37,622 bases of DNA from an uncultured Collinsella sp. (lineage in GTDB: Bacteria > Actinomycetota > Coriobacteriia > Coriobacteriales > Coriobacteriaceae), in NCBI GenBank assembly GCA_900556875.1, contig USQQ01000015.1, positions 1-37,622 of the forward strand. Reading direction: 5' to 3'. The translations under genes were made by a program, and so were the position numbers. Shown here piece after piece: positions 8,078 through 15,817 of this stretch (positions are counted from its first letter, which is position 1; each line of letters opens with the position of its first letter). The notes under the pieces are model-generated. The model saw only the letters and a list, made by a program, of their open reading frames with translations. It was not told the DNA's origin and ran no database searches.

Positions 8078-9147
8078 CCGGCCGGCTTGACAGTGAATAG
8101 CTCAACCCAATCGACAAATAGCTCTTGCCGCAGGGTATCTTCGGCAGTACGCTCCTGTTTGGTCTTTGGGGTGTAGGGAAGCCCAGCCTTTTTATGGATG
8201 AGCTCGGTTATGTGGTCGAAGCTTTTCTTATCCTTAATCTGGTCATAGGTGATTTGGATGACGTCGTAGCCCATGCTCGTGAGTGCGGTGGCACGTTCGG
8301 CATCGGAGAGGCTCGCGGCTTCGCTGTCGTGGGCTAAGCGGCCTTGACATTCCAGAATGACGCCCATGCTGTCGGTGGCGCTTTCGATGAGGATATCGGC
8401 GTAACAGCAGGTTTTGTTATACAGCGAACGTGCAGCTTCGCTGAGCGGGATGCGCGCGTTATTGGTGATGTCGATGCCCAAGCCGCCCTCGTCGCGGGGG
8501 AGCGAGATGAGTATGGACGTCTGGACTTCGAAGGGCGAGGCGGTCTGCCCCGTCATGTGCTCGGCCGCCCAACGCAGTTGTTTGACGCCGCGCAGGCCTG
8601 CGGCTTGCTTGGCGAACGCGGCGATATCCGTTGCGGTAAGAAGCGGCGTGCGCTTCCACAAGTTGGTGTCATTGCCCTTGGTGTCGTTAACTCGCTCCCA
8701 GCCGCAGTTGGGCGGAATGAGCTTAAGCGAAATAGCTTCATCGAGTTGTTGTCGCGTTCGCTCGCAGGGCTTAAACACTGCAAAGGAGCCGCACATCTCG
8801 TAGCAAGCCATGAGTAACTGGCTGCGTGAGACCTGCGTGGCAAGGCTGAGCAGCGTGAACTCCGGTGAAGTGACATCAAACCCATGCTCAGTCTGCCTAA
8901 ACGACCCAGGAGGCGGCTCTTGGGTCAGGAGGTGCGATTTAAACAGGCTTCGCGACCCGGATTGTGCCCGAGTGAATACAAGCCTGTGAAGCGGTGTGTG
9001 AAGCAGGTCTTTTACAACTGCATGACTTCCGAGGCCGCAACATCTGCGATCCATATTGCCAAGGCTAATGGCGGGGTAAAGGCCTAATACCTGCGGCGGG
9101 ATACGGTGATAGTAAAAAGCGGATTGACCGCATAGCGTCAGGTCCAT
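8074..9147 (-). CDS. Stand-alone PD-(D/E)XK nuclease-like protein
   Basis: This 357-aa protein has no specific gene name I recognise. The N-terminal third (GQSAFYYHRIPP, then SPEFTLLSLATQVSRS with YEMCG) resembles AbiEi-like proteins common in coriobacteria. The C-terminal part has the layout of a Vsr/DUF559-type endonuclease fold: SPFE at about 204-207, LPRDEGGLG, YADILIE with D251, then VILECQG with E266 and Q268 in the E-x-K/Q position, and GYDVIQITYDQI. A DNA-processing or defence role is inference. ATG 9147 is chosen for its very strong ribosome-binding site AGGAGG, about 6 nt upstream, although the frame extends further. No toxin partner or methylase is adjacent. A 124-bp inverted-repeat element lies just upstream. 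Confidence 0.65.
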   Translation of the reverse strand: MDLTLCGQSAFYYHRIPPQVLGLYPAISLGNMDRRCCGLGSHAVVKDLLHTPLHRLVFTRAQSGSRSLFKSHLLTQEPPPGSFRQTEHGFDVTSPEFTLLSLATQVSRSQLLMACYEMCGSFAVFKPCERTRQQLDEAISLKLIPPNCGWERVNDTKGNDTNLWKRTPLLTATDIAAFAKQAAGLRGVKQLRWAAEHMTGQTASPFEVQTSILISLPRDEGGLGIDITNNARIPLSEAARSLYNKTCCYADILIESATDSMGVILECQGRLAHDSEAASLSDAERATALTSMGYDVIQITYDQIKDKKSFDHITELIHKKAGLPYTPKTKQERTAEDTLRQELFVDWVELFTVKPAG

Positions 9148-9200
9148 GATATCCTCCTGGTCGAAATGTGCTTTTGGACCGTGCGATGCCAGCGTCAATC

Positions 9201-9324
9201 CGGAAGTATGCGGCAAAATCTGAATCCTATGAGCAGACCTGGCTTTTAAGGCCAGTTTATCAGGCATTTTGTTGCGAAAAAACAGGGCGTGCTCGGGGGT
9301 CTCAGAATTTGCCGCATACTTCCG
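9201..9324. repeat. 124-bp element with 23-bp near-perfect inverted ends
   Basis: The arms at 9201-9223 (CGGAAGTATGCGGCAAA and on) and 9302-9324 match at 22 of 23 positions when one is reverse-complemented. The 78 bp between them hold a small hairpin (CTGGC...GCCAG) and no gene. A further perfect hairpin, CTGCTAAA-acga-TTTAGCAG, lies at 9346-9365. The element sits upstream of the nuclease-like gene. Non-autonomous mobile element or large RNA hairpin are both possible. Confidence 0.75.
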
Positions 9325-9506
9325 AAAACCAGGTCGATCTGGCTCCTGCTAAAACGATTTAGCAGCGTCGGGTAAGGTGTGGTTTCGCCATCGGGCGAAC
9401 ATTTCCGCAGCAAGAAAGTTCATTTTTAGGGCTTGGAGGGGCGATTTGGACTCATTTGGTAAAGAAATGAGTGCGTGTCATGCTGTGCAGTGGGCACTGG
9501 CACAGA

Positions 9507-9543
9507 AAAAGGGCCCGGAAGGCGAAGCCTTCCGGGCCCTTTG
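9507..9543 (-). terminator. Intrinsic terminator of pyk
   Basis: GGGCCCGGAAGGC and GCCTTCCGGGCCC form a perfect 13-bp stem (within 9511-9539) with a 3-nt loop. Read on the minus strand it is followed by TTTTT (9506-9510 region), just after the pyk stop. The plus strand also shows TTT, so it may work both ways. Confidence 0.88.
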
Positions 9544-9569
9544 CAATGCAGTGTGCTTGCAAGTGTGAT

Positions 9570-11030
9570 TTAGCGCACCTGAGCGACGTAAGCGACGTTG
9601 GTCGAGGAGACCTTGTCCTCGAGCTGGACGCTCATGCGGGGATCGCCGGCGGTAGCGACGGTCAGATCGCCGGCCTCGACGTAGCCGAGCTCCTTAGCGG
9701 TCTCGATCGCCTTGACGATCGTGCCGTTGACGGTGCCCTGGGTAATCTCGGCCTGGTGCGGGATAACGCCCCAGTACATGATCATCTGCTGGACGGCCCA
9801 CTCGTGGCGGGAGAACGCGCAGATCGGCATGTTGGGACGGAAGTGCGAGATCAGGCGTGCGGTACGACCGGTGGTCGTCGGCACGGTGATGCACTTGGCG
9901 CCAACGGTGGTGGCCATGTTCACAGCGGACATACCCACAACGTTGTTGACGACGCGGGTGCCGTGAGCATCGGCCGGAACCTCGAGCGGAGCGTGGGCCG
10001 GGAGGTACTTCTCGGTCTCGAGAGCAATGCTGGCCTGCATCTTAACGGCCTCGACCGGGTACTTACCGGCAGCGGACTCGCCAGAGAGCATAACGGCGTC
10101 GGTGCCGTCGTAAATGGCGTTAGCAACGTCGGCAACCTCGGCGCGCGTCGGGCGCGGGTTCTGCTGCATGGAGTCGAGCATCTGCGTAGCGGTGATAACG
10201 GGCTTGTAGGCCGCGTTGCACTTGGCGATGATCTCCTTCTGGATGTGCGGAACGAGCTCGGGCTTGATCTCGATGCCCAGGTCGCCACGGGCGACCATGA
10301 TGCCGTCGGAAGCCTCGAGGATCTCGTCGAAGTTCTCGACGCCCAGGGCACACTCGATCTTCGGGAAGATCGTCACGTGCTCGCCACCGTTCTCGCGGCA
10401 AAGCTTGCGGATGCCGCGGACGGACTCGCCGTCACGGATGAAGGAAGCGGCGATGTAGTCGATGTTCTCGGTCAGGCCAAAGAGGATGTCCTGACGATCG
10501 CGCTCGGTGATGGCGGGCAGCGAGATGTTGACGTTGGGCATGTTGACGCCCTTGCGCTCGCCGATCAGGCCGTCGTTCTTAACGACGCAGGTCATGTCCT
10601 GGCCACTGACGGACTCGACCTCGAGGGCAACCAGGCCGTCATCGATCAGGATGAGGGAGCCCTTCTCGACCTCGGAAGGCAGAGCCAGGTAGTCGAGGGA
10701 GATGTGCTCAGCGGTGCCGTGGAAATCCTCGGACGTGGGCTGAGCGGTGACGACGATCTTATCGCCGGTCTTGACGGCAACCTTCTTGCCGTCGACCAGA
10801 AGGCCGGTGCGGACCTCGGGGCCCTTGGTGTCGAGCAGGATGCCGACAGGCAGACCGAGCTCCTTGGAAATACGGCGGACGCGCTCGATGCGACCGTGGT
10901 GCTCGTCGTAGGAGCCGTGCGAGAAGTTAAAACGGGCGACGTTCATGCCCGCCTTGATCATCTCGCGGATGGTCTCGTCGCTATCGCAGGCGGGACCCAT
11001 GGTGCATACAATCTTAGTGCGCTTGTACAT
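9570..11030 (-). CDS. pyk: Pyruvate kinase
   Basis: This enzyme converts phosphoenolpyruvate and ADP to pyruvate and ATP, the last ATP-yielding step of glycolysis. At 486 aa it is close to the usual bacterial length. Visible motifs: KIVCTMGPACDSDETI and NVARFNFSHG near the N-terminus, DTKGPEVRTG, a beta-barrel B domain at about 70-165, FPKIECALGVENFDEIL with the catalytic Lys, VARGDLGIE, and TATQMLDSM. The C-terminal domain (about 345-486) would hold any effector site. Start ATG 11030 follows GGAGGTCTGA. The gene stands alone, with its own terminator and a perfect TATAAT -10 on the minus strand at 11094-11099. Confidence 0.97.
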   Translation of the reverse strand: MYKRTKIVCTMGPACDSDETIREMIKAGMNVARFNFSHGSYDEHHGRIERVRRISKELGLPVGILLDTKGPEVRTGLLVDGKKVAVKTGDKIVVTAQPTSEDFHGTAEHISLDYLALPSEVEKGSLILIDDGLVALEVESVSGQDMTCVVKNDGLIGERKGVNMPNVNISLPAITERDRQDILFGLTENIDYIAASFIRDGESVRGIRKLCRENGGEHVTIFPKIECALGVENFDEILEASDGIMVARGDLGIEIKPELVPHIQKEIIAKCNAAYKPVITATQMLDSMQQNPRPTRAEVADVANAIYDGTDAVMLSGESAAGKYPVEAVKMQASIALETEKYLPAHAPLEVPADAHGTRVVNNVVGMSAVNMATTVGAKCITVPTTTGRTARLISHFRPNMPICAFSRHEWAVQQMIMYWGVIPHQAEITQGTVNGTIVKAIETAKELGYVEAGDLTVATAGDPRMSVQLEDKVSSTNVAYVAQVR

Positions 11031-11093
11031 TCAGACCTCCATCTGACATCGTCTTGCGCTGATAGATAAACCATAAGAAATAAAACCGAGATG

Positions 11094-11369
11094 ATTATAA
11101 CGAAATGCCGACCGAATACCCCAAAAAATCGACCGTATGCCGAAATGGAAGTTCATTTTTTGCGGGAAAAACGGTATATGAAAAATCTTTACCAACCACT
11201 CCAACCGCTGCTATCTGGGCGATATGTCAGTTTGGCGATGTGCCGAAGAAAAAACGTTTTACCAATGTTGAGCATCACACGGTCTGCACCGTTGCGTGCG
11301 GACCATATTTCCAAACCGATTGTTTTGGCTAGACGCGTCGCTTTGGGGTACCATAGCTCCACTATCAAC
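11094..11369. other. Divergent intergenic region between pyk and the P-type ATPase
   Basis: No gene is supported here. On the minus strand a perfect TATAAT (11094-11099) serves pyk about 60 nt upstream of its start, but I see no good -35. On the plus strand TTGGCT (11325-11330) and TACCAT (11349-11354), 18 bp apart, are a weak promoter candidate for the ATPase. The stretch is A/T-richer than its surroundings. It holds a hairpin at about 11281-11303 (GGTCtGCAC with GTGCgGACC). Confidence 0.45.
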
Positions 11370-11472
11370 TGCCGCTCAGCACGGCAGCCTTGATGAGCCC
11401 TTGCCCTTCTCCTGGGAATTATGATCGGGCATCAATCTGCTGAGTGGCCCGAATCCCAGGAGGGGACTCTAT
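11370..11472 (+). promoter_or_regulatory. Structured 5' leader of the P-type ATPase with two exclusive folds
   Basis: Fold A: CTCCTGGGA (11409-11417) pairs with TCCCAGGAG (11454-11462), which buries the AGGAGG ribosome-binding site. An inner stem TCGGGC (11425-11430) pairs with GCCCGA (11447-11452). Fold B: TTGATGagCCC (11390-11400) pairs with GGGCATCAA (11427-11435), using bases that fold A needs. An upstream hairpin TGCCG/CGGCA lies at 11370-11386. This resembles a translational switch. I could not match it to a known riboswitch class, and the GGGGAGUA motif of the yybP-ykoY manganese class is not present. Confidence 0.55.
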
Positions 11473-14154
11473 ATGCAAAAGGAATACCTGTCCGCCGCGG
11501 CGGAGGTGCTCAGCGACCAAGGTGTCGATGAGAACCTCGGCCTGAGCAACGACGAGGCGTCTTCGCGCCTCGCCAAGGCAGGCCCTAACAAGCTCGAGGA
11601 AGCTGAGAAGACGCCGCTGTGGAAGCGTTTCTTTGAACAGATGGCTGACCCTATGGTCATCATGCTGATCGTTGCCGCCGTCATCAGTGCGCTCACGGGC
11701 ATGGTCAAGGGCGAGCCCGACTTTGCCGATGTTGCCATCATCATGTTCGTCGTTATCGTCAACTCGGTGCTGGGCGTGGTCCAGGAAGCCAAGAGCGAGG
11801 AGGCCCTCGAGGCCCTGCAGGAGATGAGTGCGGCGCAGTCCAAGGTGCTACGCGACGGCAAGCTCGTGCACCTGCCGAGCGCCGAGCTCGTGCCCGGCGA
11901 CGTGATCATGCTCGAGGCGGGCGACTCCGTTCCGGCCGACTGCCGCGTGCTCGAGAGCGCCACGATGAAGATCGAAGAGGCCGCGCTCACCGGCGAGTCC
12001 GTGCCCGTCGAGAAGCATGCCAACGTGATCGAGCTCGCCGCCGGCACCGACGACGTGCCGCTCGGCGACCGTAAGAACATGTGCTATATGGGCTCCACCG
12101 TCGTGTACGGCCGTGGTCGCGCCGTCGTGGTCGGCACCGGCATGAACACCGAGATGGGCAAGATCGCCGGCGCCCTGGCCGAGGCCAAGGAAGAGCTCAC
12201 GCCGCTGCAGGTGAAGCTCGCCGAGCTCAGCCGCATCCTTACCATTATGGTGATCGTCATCTGCGTCGTGATCTTTGGCGTTGACATCCTCCGCCACGGC
12301 GTGGGCAATGTCCTCACCGACCCGACTGCCCTGCTCGACACCTTTATGGTCGCCGTCTCGCTTGCCGTCGCCGCCATTCCCGAGGGCCTGGTCGCCGTCG
12401 TGACCATCGTCCTTTCGCTCGGCGTGACCAAGATGGCCAAGCGCCAGGCAATCATCCGCAAGCTCTCTGCCGTCGAGACTCTCGGCTGCACGCAAACCAT
12501 CTGCTCCGACAAGACCGGTACCCTTACCCAAAACAAGATGACCGTCGTCAAGCACGAGCTCGCCGCGCCTAAGGAGAAGTTCCTGGCCGGTATGGCCCTT
12601 TGCTCCGATGCCCAGTGGGACGAGGAGCTGGGCGAGGCCGTGGGCGAGCCGACCGAGTGCGCGCTCGTCAACGACGCCGGCAAGGCTGGCCTCACCGGCC
12701 TGACTGCCGAGCATCCGCGCGTGGGCGAGGCCCCGTTCGACTCGGGCCGCAAGATGATGTCCGTGATCGTCGAGACCTTGGATGGCGAGTACGAGCAGTA
12801 CACCAAGGGCGCGCCCGACGTGGTGATCGGCCTGTGCACCCATATCTACGAGGGCGAAAAGGTCGTCCCGCTGACCGAGGAGCGTCGCGCCGAGCTCGTG
12901 GCCGCCAACAAGGCCATGGCCGACGAGGCTCTGCGCGTGCTGGCGCTGGCAAGCCGCACCTACACCGAGGTCCCGAGCGACTGCAGCCCCGCTGCGCTCG
13001 AGCACGACCTGGTCTTCTGCGGCCTGTCCGGCATGATCGACCCGGTCCGCCCCGAGGTCGCCGAAGCCATCCGCGAGGCCCACGACGCTGGCATTCGCAC
13101 CGTCATGATCACGGGCGACCACATCGACACCGCCGTGGCCATCGCCAAGCAGCTGGGCATCGTCACCGATCGCAGCCATGCCATCACCGGTGCCGACCTC
13201 GATCGCATGAGCGACGAGGAACTCGACGCGCACATCGAGGACTACGGCGTGTACGCCCGCGTCCAGCCCGAGCACAAGACACGCATCGTCGAGGCTTGGA
13301 AGTCGCGCGACCAGATCGTGGCCATGACGGGCGACGGCGTCAACGACGCCCCGTCCATCAAGCGCGCCGACATCGGCGTTGGCATGGGCATCACCGGTAC
13401 CGATGTCACCAAGAACGTCGCCGACATGGTGCTTGCCGACGACAATTTCGCCACCATCATCGGTGCCTGCGAAGAGGGCCGTCGCATCTACGACAACATC
13501 CGCAAGGTCATCCAGTTCCTGCTTTCGGCCAACCTTGCCGAGGTCTTCTCGGTGTTTATCGCCACGCTCATCGGCTTTACCATCTTCCAGCCGGTGCAGC
13601 TGCTGTGGGTGAACCTGGTTACCGACTGCTTCCCTGCGCTCGCGCTGGGCATGGAGGACGCCGAGGGCGACATCATGAAGCGCAAGCCGCGCAACGCCAA
13701 GGATGGTGTCTTTGCCGGACATATGGGTCTGGACTGCGTGGTCCAGGGCCTAATCATCACCGTGCTGGTGCTGGCGAGCTTCTTTGTGGGCGTGTACTTT
13801 GACATGGGCTACATCCACATCGCCGATATGATCGCCGGCAATGCCGACGAGGAAGGCGTGATGATGGCGTTCATCACGCTCAACATGGTCGAGATTTTCC
13901 ACTGCTTCAATATGCGCAGCCGTCGTGCGTCGCTGTTCACCATGAAGAAGCAGAACAAGTGGCTGTGGGCTTCCGCCGCTCTGGCACTGGTGCTGACGGT
14001 GATCGTGACCGTGCAGCCGACGCTTGCCGAGATGTTCTTTGGCCCTGTGACGCTTGAGCTCAAGGGCGTTCTTGCCGCGCTGGGCCTGGCCTTCCTGATC
14101 ATCCCGTTGATGGAGATCTACAAGGCGATCATGCGCGCGGTGGAGAAAGAGTAA
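11473..14154 (+). CDS. Cation-transporting P-type ATPase, calcium (P2) type
   Basis: This membrane pump uses ATP to export a divalent cation, probably Ca2+ and possibly Mn2+. It is 893 aa with the P2A/P2B order: N-terminal actuator, M1-M2, ALTGESVPV (TGES), M3-M4 with AAIPEGLVAVV (Ca site Glu in PEGL), phosphorylation site DKTGTLTQNKM, nucleotide-binding domain (KGAPDVV), MITGDH, MTGDGVNDAP hinge, then six C-terminal membrane helices. LLWVNLVTDCFPALALG in M6 carries the Asn/Asp pair typical of calcium pumps. AGGAGG at 11459-11464, about 8 nt before the ATG, fixes the start, but can be hidden in a leader hairpin. A terminator at 14300-14333 follows. Ion specificity cannot be settled from sequence alone. 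Confidence 0.9.
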   Translation: MQKEYLSAAAEVLSDQGVDENLGLSNDEASSRLAKAGPNKLEEAEKTPLWKRFFEQMADPMVIMLIVAAVISALTGMVKGEPDFADVAIIMFVVIVNSVLGVVQEAKSEEALEALQEMSAAQSKVLRDGKLVHLPSAELVPGDVIMLEAGDSVPADCRVLESATMKIEEAALTGESVPVEKHANVIELAAGTDDVPLGDRKNMCYMGSTVVYGRGRAVVVGTGMNTEMGKIAGALAEAKEELTPLQVKLAELSRILTIMVIVICVVIFGVDILRHGVGNVLTDPTALLDTFMVAVSLAVAAIPEGLVAVVTIVLSLGVTKMAKRQAIIRKLSAVETLGCTQTICSDKTGTLTQNKMTVVKHELAAPKEKFLAGMALCSDAQWDEELGEAVGEPTECALVNDAGKAGLTGLTAEHPRVGEAPFDSGRKMMSVIVETLDGEYEQYTKGAPDVVIGLCTHIYEGEKVVPLTEERRAELVAANKAMADEALRVLALASRTYTEVPSDCSPAALEHDLVFCGLSGMIDPVRPEVAEAIREAHDAGIRTVMITGDHIDTAVAIAKQLGIVTDRSHAITGADLDRMSDEELDAHIEDYGVYARVQPEHKTRIVEAWKSRDQIVAMTGDGVNDAPSIKRADIGVGMGITGTDVTKNVADMVLADDNFATIIGACEEGRRIYDNIRKVIQFLLSANLAEVFSVFIATLIGFTIFQPVQLLWVNLVTDCFPALALGMEDAEGDIMKRKPRNAKDGVFAGHMGLDCVVQGLIITVLVLASFFVGVYFDMGYIHIADMIAGNADEEGVMMAFITLNMVEIFHCFNMRSRRASLFTMKKQNKWLWASAALALVLTVIVTVQPTLAEMFFGPVTLELKGVLAALGLAFLIIPLMEIYKAIMRAVEKE

Positions 14155-14166
14155 CGTACCTGTCCG

Positions 14167-14257
14167 GGCCCGCCCGCCTGCGGGGTTTCTCCTTCGCTGG
14201 TCCTCGCGCTTCGCGCTGCGGGATCACTCAGAAGAAACCCCTCCCGGCGGGCGGGCC
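14167..14257. repeat. Long GC-rich inverted repeat after the P-type ATPase gene
   Basis: The left arm at 14167-14190 (GGCCCGCCCGCC, then GGGGTTTCT) and the right arm at 14233-14257 (AGAAACCCC, then GGCGGGCGGGCC) are complementary except for a short bulge in the middle. The loop contains a smaller hairpin, GCGCTTCGCGC. No T-run follows, and a standard terminator is present 43 bp further on, so this is probably not the terminator. It has the look of a dispersed palindromic element. Confidence 0.75.
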
Positions 14258-14299
14258 TTCGGATAACCTCTCGGGACCATTGGCTGAGGGAAAGTTTGT

Positions 14300-14333
14300 G
14301 AGCTGGTCGGGCTTTGCCCGGCCAGCTCTTTTT
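14300..14333 (+). terminator. Intrinsic terminator of the P-type ATPase gene
   Basis: GAGCTGGTCGGG pairs with CCCGGCCAGCTC (one G-U) around a 5-nt loop, followed by TTTTT. It lies between the ATPase gene and rsgA. Confidence 0.88.
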
Positions 14334-14381
14334 GATTTAAAATACCTGCTCAGTTGTGATTTATGGTGCTGGGAGGCGCTT

Positions 14382-15566
14382 GTGGGCAAGGCTAAGGCTA
14401 AAGCGAAGAAAAAGACGACGGGGGCGCGGGCTAAGCGCGATCGTCGTCGGAAGCTCGCGACCGAGGCTCCCGCGTCTGCCGAGGAGCTGCTGGCGAGCGT
14501 GCCGGGACTCGACGCGCTGCAGGACGTTCCGGCGTTCGATGACCTGCCGGTCGATGAAGCTCAGCAGGCTGCCTTTGATGATTTCTGCGCACATGCCGAG
14601 GAGCCCGAGCAGATGCAGCTTGGCGCCGTGGTGCGCTTGGATCGTGGGTTTCCGCTGGTGGCGACTGCCGACGATACCTTCCGCGCCGAGCATGCCGTGG
14701 GATTTGCCAAGTCGCGCGGTGGGGACGAGGTCCTGCTGCCTGCCGTGGGCGATCGTGTGGCGGTGCGCCGCGCTCCCGGGCACGATATGGGCGTGATTGA
14801 ATGCGTACTGCCGCGCCGTACGAGCTTTGAGCGTTGGCGCGGCCGTGCCCGCGGAGAGCGCCAGGTGCTCTGCTCCAACGTGGATAGCGTGCTAATCGTG
14901 CAGGCGCTCGGTGCCGGCGAGGTGCTGCTCGACCGTGTGGCGCGCTCGCTGGTGTTGGCGCTCGACTGCGATGCCGAGCCGGTGGTGGTGCTCACCAAGG
15001 CTGACCGCTGCGATGCCGGGGAGCTCGAGCGCGATCTGGACCGCGTGCGCCGTCTGGTGGGTCCGGACGTGCGCGTGATCGTGACGTCTTCTGCCGAGGG
15101 CCGCGGCCTGGACGAGGTCCGTGCCTGCGTGCCTGCCGGGAGCTGCGCCATGATTCTGGGCGAGTCGGGTGCCGGCAAGTCGACGCTGCTCAATGCGCTG
15201 CTGGGCCACGATACGTTGGCGACCGGCGGTGTGCGCGAACGCGACGACCAGGGCCGTCACACTACCGTCGCGCGCGTGATGGTGACGCTGCCGGGCGACG
15301 CCGGCGTGATCGTCGATGCCCCGGGCCTGCGCAGCCTACCGCTCGTGGGTCACGAGCGGGGACTGGCCCGCGCCTTCCCCGAGATTGTCGAGGCATCGCG
15401 CGCGTGCCGGTTTGGCGATTGCACGCATACCCATGAGCCGGGTTGCGCCGTTCGCGAGGCCGAGGACGCCGGGCAGATCGATAGCCTGCGTCTGGAAACG
15501 TTCCAAAACCTGGCGTTATCCATGCGCGTGAGTGCTCAAATGCTCGATCCCGATGTCCATCTGTAA
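14382..15566 (+). CDS. rsgA: Small ribosomal subunit biogenesis GTPase RsgA
   Basis: This is a circularly permuted GTPase that checks late maturation of the 30S subunit. The N-terminus is a highly basic tail (KAKAKAKKK), followed by an acidic stretch and an OB-fold domain (about 85-170: VVRLDRGFPLVATAD, VGDRVAVRR). The permuted G motifs are in order G4 LTKADR, G1 GESGAGKST, G3 DAPGLRS. The C-terminal zinc knuckle is CRFGDCTHTHEPGC. With 394 aa it is somewhat long, because of about 80 extra N-terminal residues. Start GTG 14382 is preceded by GGGAGG (14371-14376). Upstream in-frame codons lie inside the ATPase terminator. Its own terminator follows at 15584-15617. Confidence 0.93.
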   Translation: MGKAKAKAKKKTTGARAKRDRRRKLATEAPASAEELLASVPGLDALQDVPAFDDLPVDEAQQAAFDDFCAHAEEPEQMQLGAVVRLDRGFPLVATADDTFRAEHAVGFAKSRGGDEVLLPAVGDRVAVRRAPGHDMGVIECVLPRRTSFERWRGRARGERQVLCSNVDSVLIVQALGAGEVLLDRVARSLVLALDCDAEPVVVLTKADRCDAGELERDLDRVRRLVGPDVRVIVTSSAEGRGLDEVRACVPAGSCAMILGESGAGKSTLLNALLGHDTLATGGVRERDDQGRHTTVARVMVTLPGDAGVIVDAPGLRSLPLVGHERGLARAFPEIVEASRACRFGDCTHTHEPGCAVREAEDAGQIDSLRLETFQNLALSMRVSAQMLDPDVHL

Positions 15567-15583
15567 TTGATTTTTCCTATGAC

Positions 15584-15617
15584 AGCCGTTTCCCAACTGT
15601 TCGGGAGACGGCTTTTT
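15584..15617 (+). terminator. Intrinsic terminator of rsgA
   Basis: AGCCGTtTCCC pairs with GGGAgACGGCT around an 8-nt loop, with one mismatch, and is followed by five T. Confidence 0.88.
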
Positions 15618-15647
15618 GCTGCGGAAAAGCCTCGAAACATGCAGTTT

Positions 15648-15720
15648 GCTGACGTGCTGACCAAAACCTTGCCACGAGCTTGACGGGCTGGTCAGCTTTT
15701 GGTCAGCGATTGGTTTGACA
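15648..15720 (+). promoter_or_regulatory. Candidate control region of the Tad pilus operon
   Basis: GGTCAGC occurs at 15690-15696 and again at 15701-15707, 11 bp apart (one helical turn). A partial third copy (GGTTTGA, 15712-15718) is another 11 bp on and overlaps a consensus -35, TTGACA (15715-15720). Upstream, the complement GCTGAC(C) occurs twice (15648-15653, 15656-15662), so GCTGACCAAAA (15656-15666) and TTTTGGTCAGC (15697-15707) make a perfect 11-bp inverted repeat. No clear -10 was seen. This suggests a phased regulator-binding site; the regulator is unknown. Confidence 0.5.
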
Positions 15721-15817
15721 TCGAAAACCAAGATTGCGATTGCGCCGCTTTGCACTCTGACCGCCCAGACAATGGTGGTACGGGCATTCGCCCGGCACTG
15801 CCATGAGAGGAGCGGCC

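Noticed and set aside
9471..11069. Plus-strand open frame of about 530 codons opposite pyk
   Set aside because: It is an antisense shadow of pyruvate kinase. Composition is repetitive (Asp, Gly, Leu, Val) and no motif is visible.
11370..11472. yybP-ykoY manganese riboswitch
   Set aside because: The expected GGGGAGUA and GGCAAGACC cores are absent, so the leader is reported as unassigned.
11848..13722. Minus-strand open frame of over 600 codons inside the P-type ATPase gene
   Set aside because: It is a shadow of the ATPase in a GC-rich genome, with no start signal and a low-complexity product.
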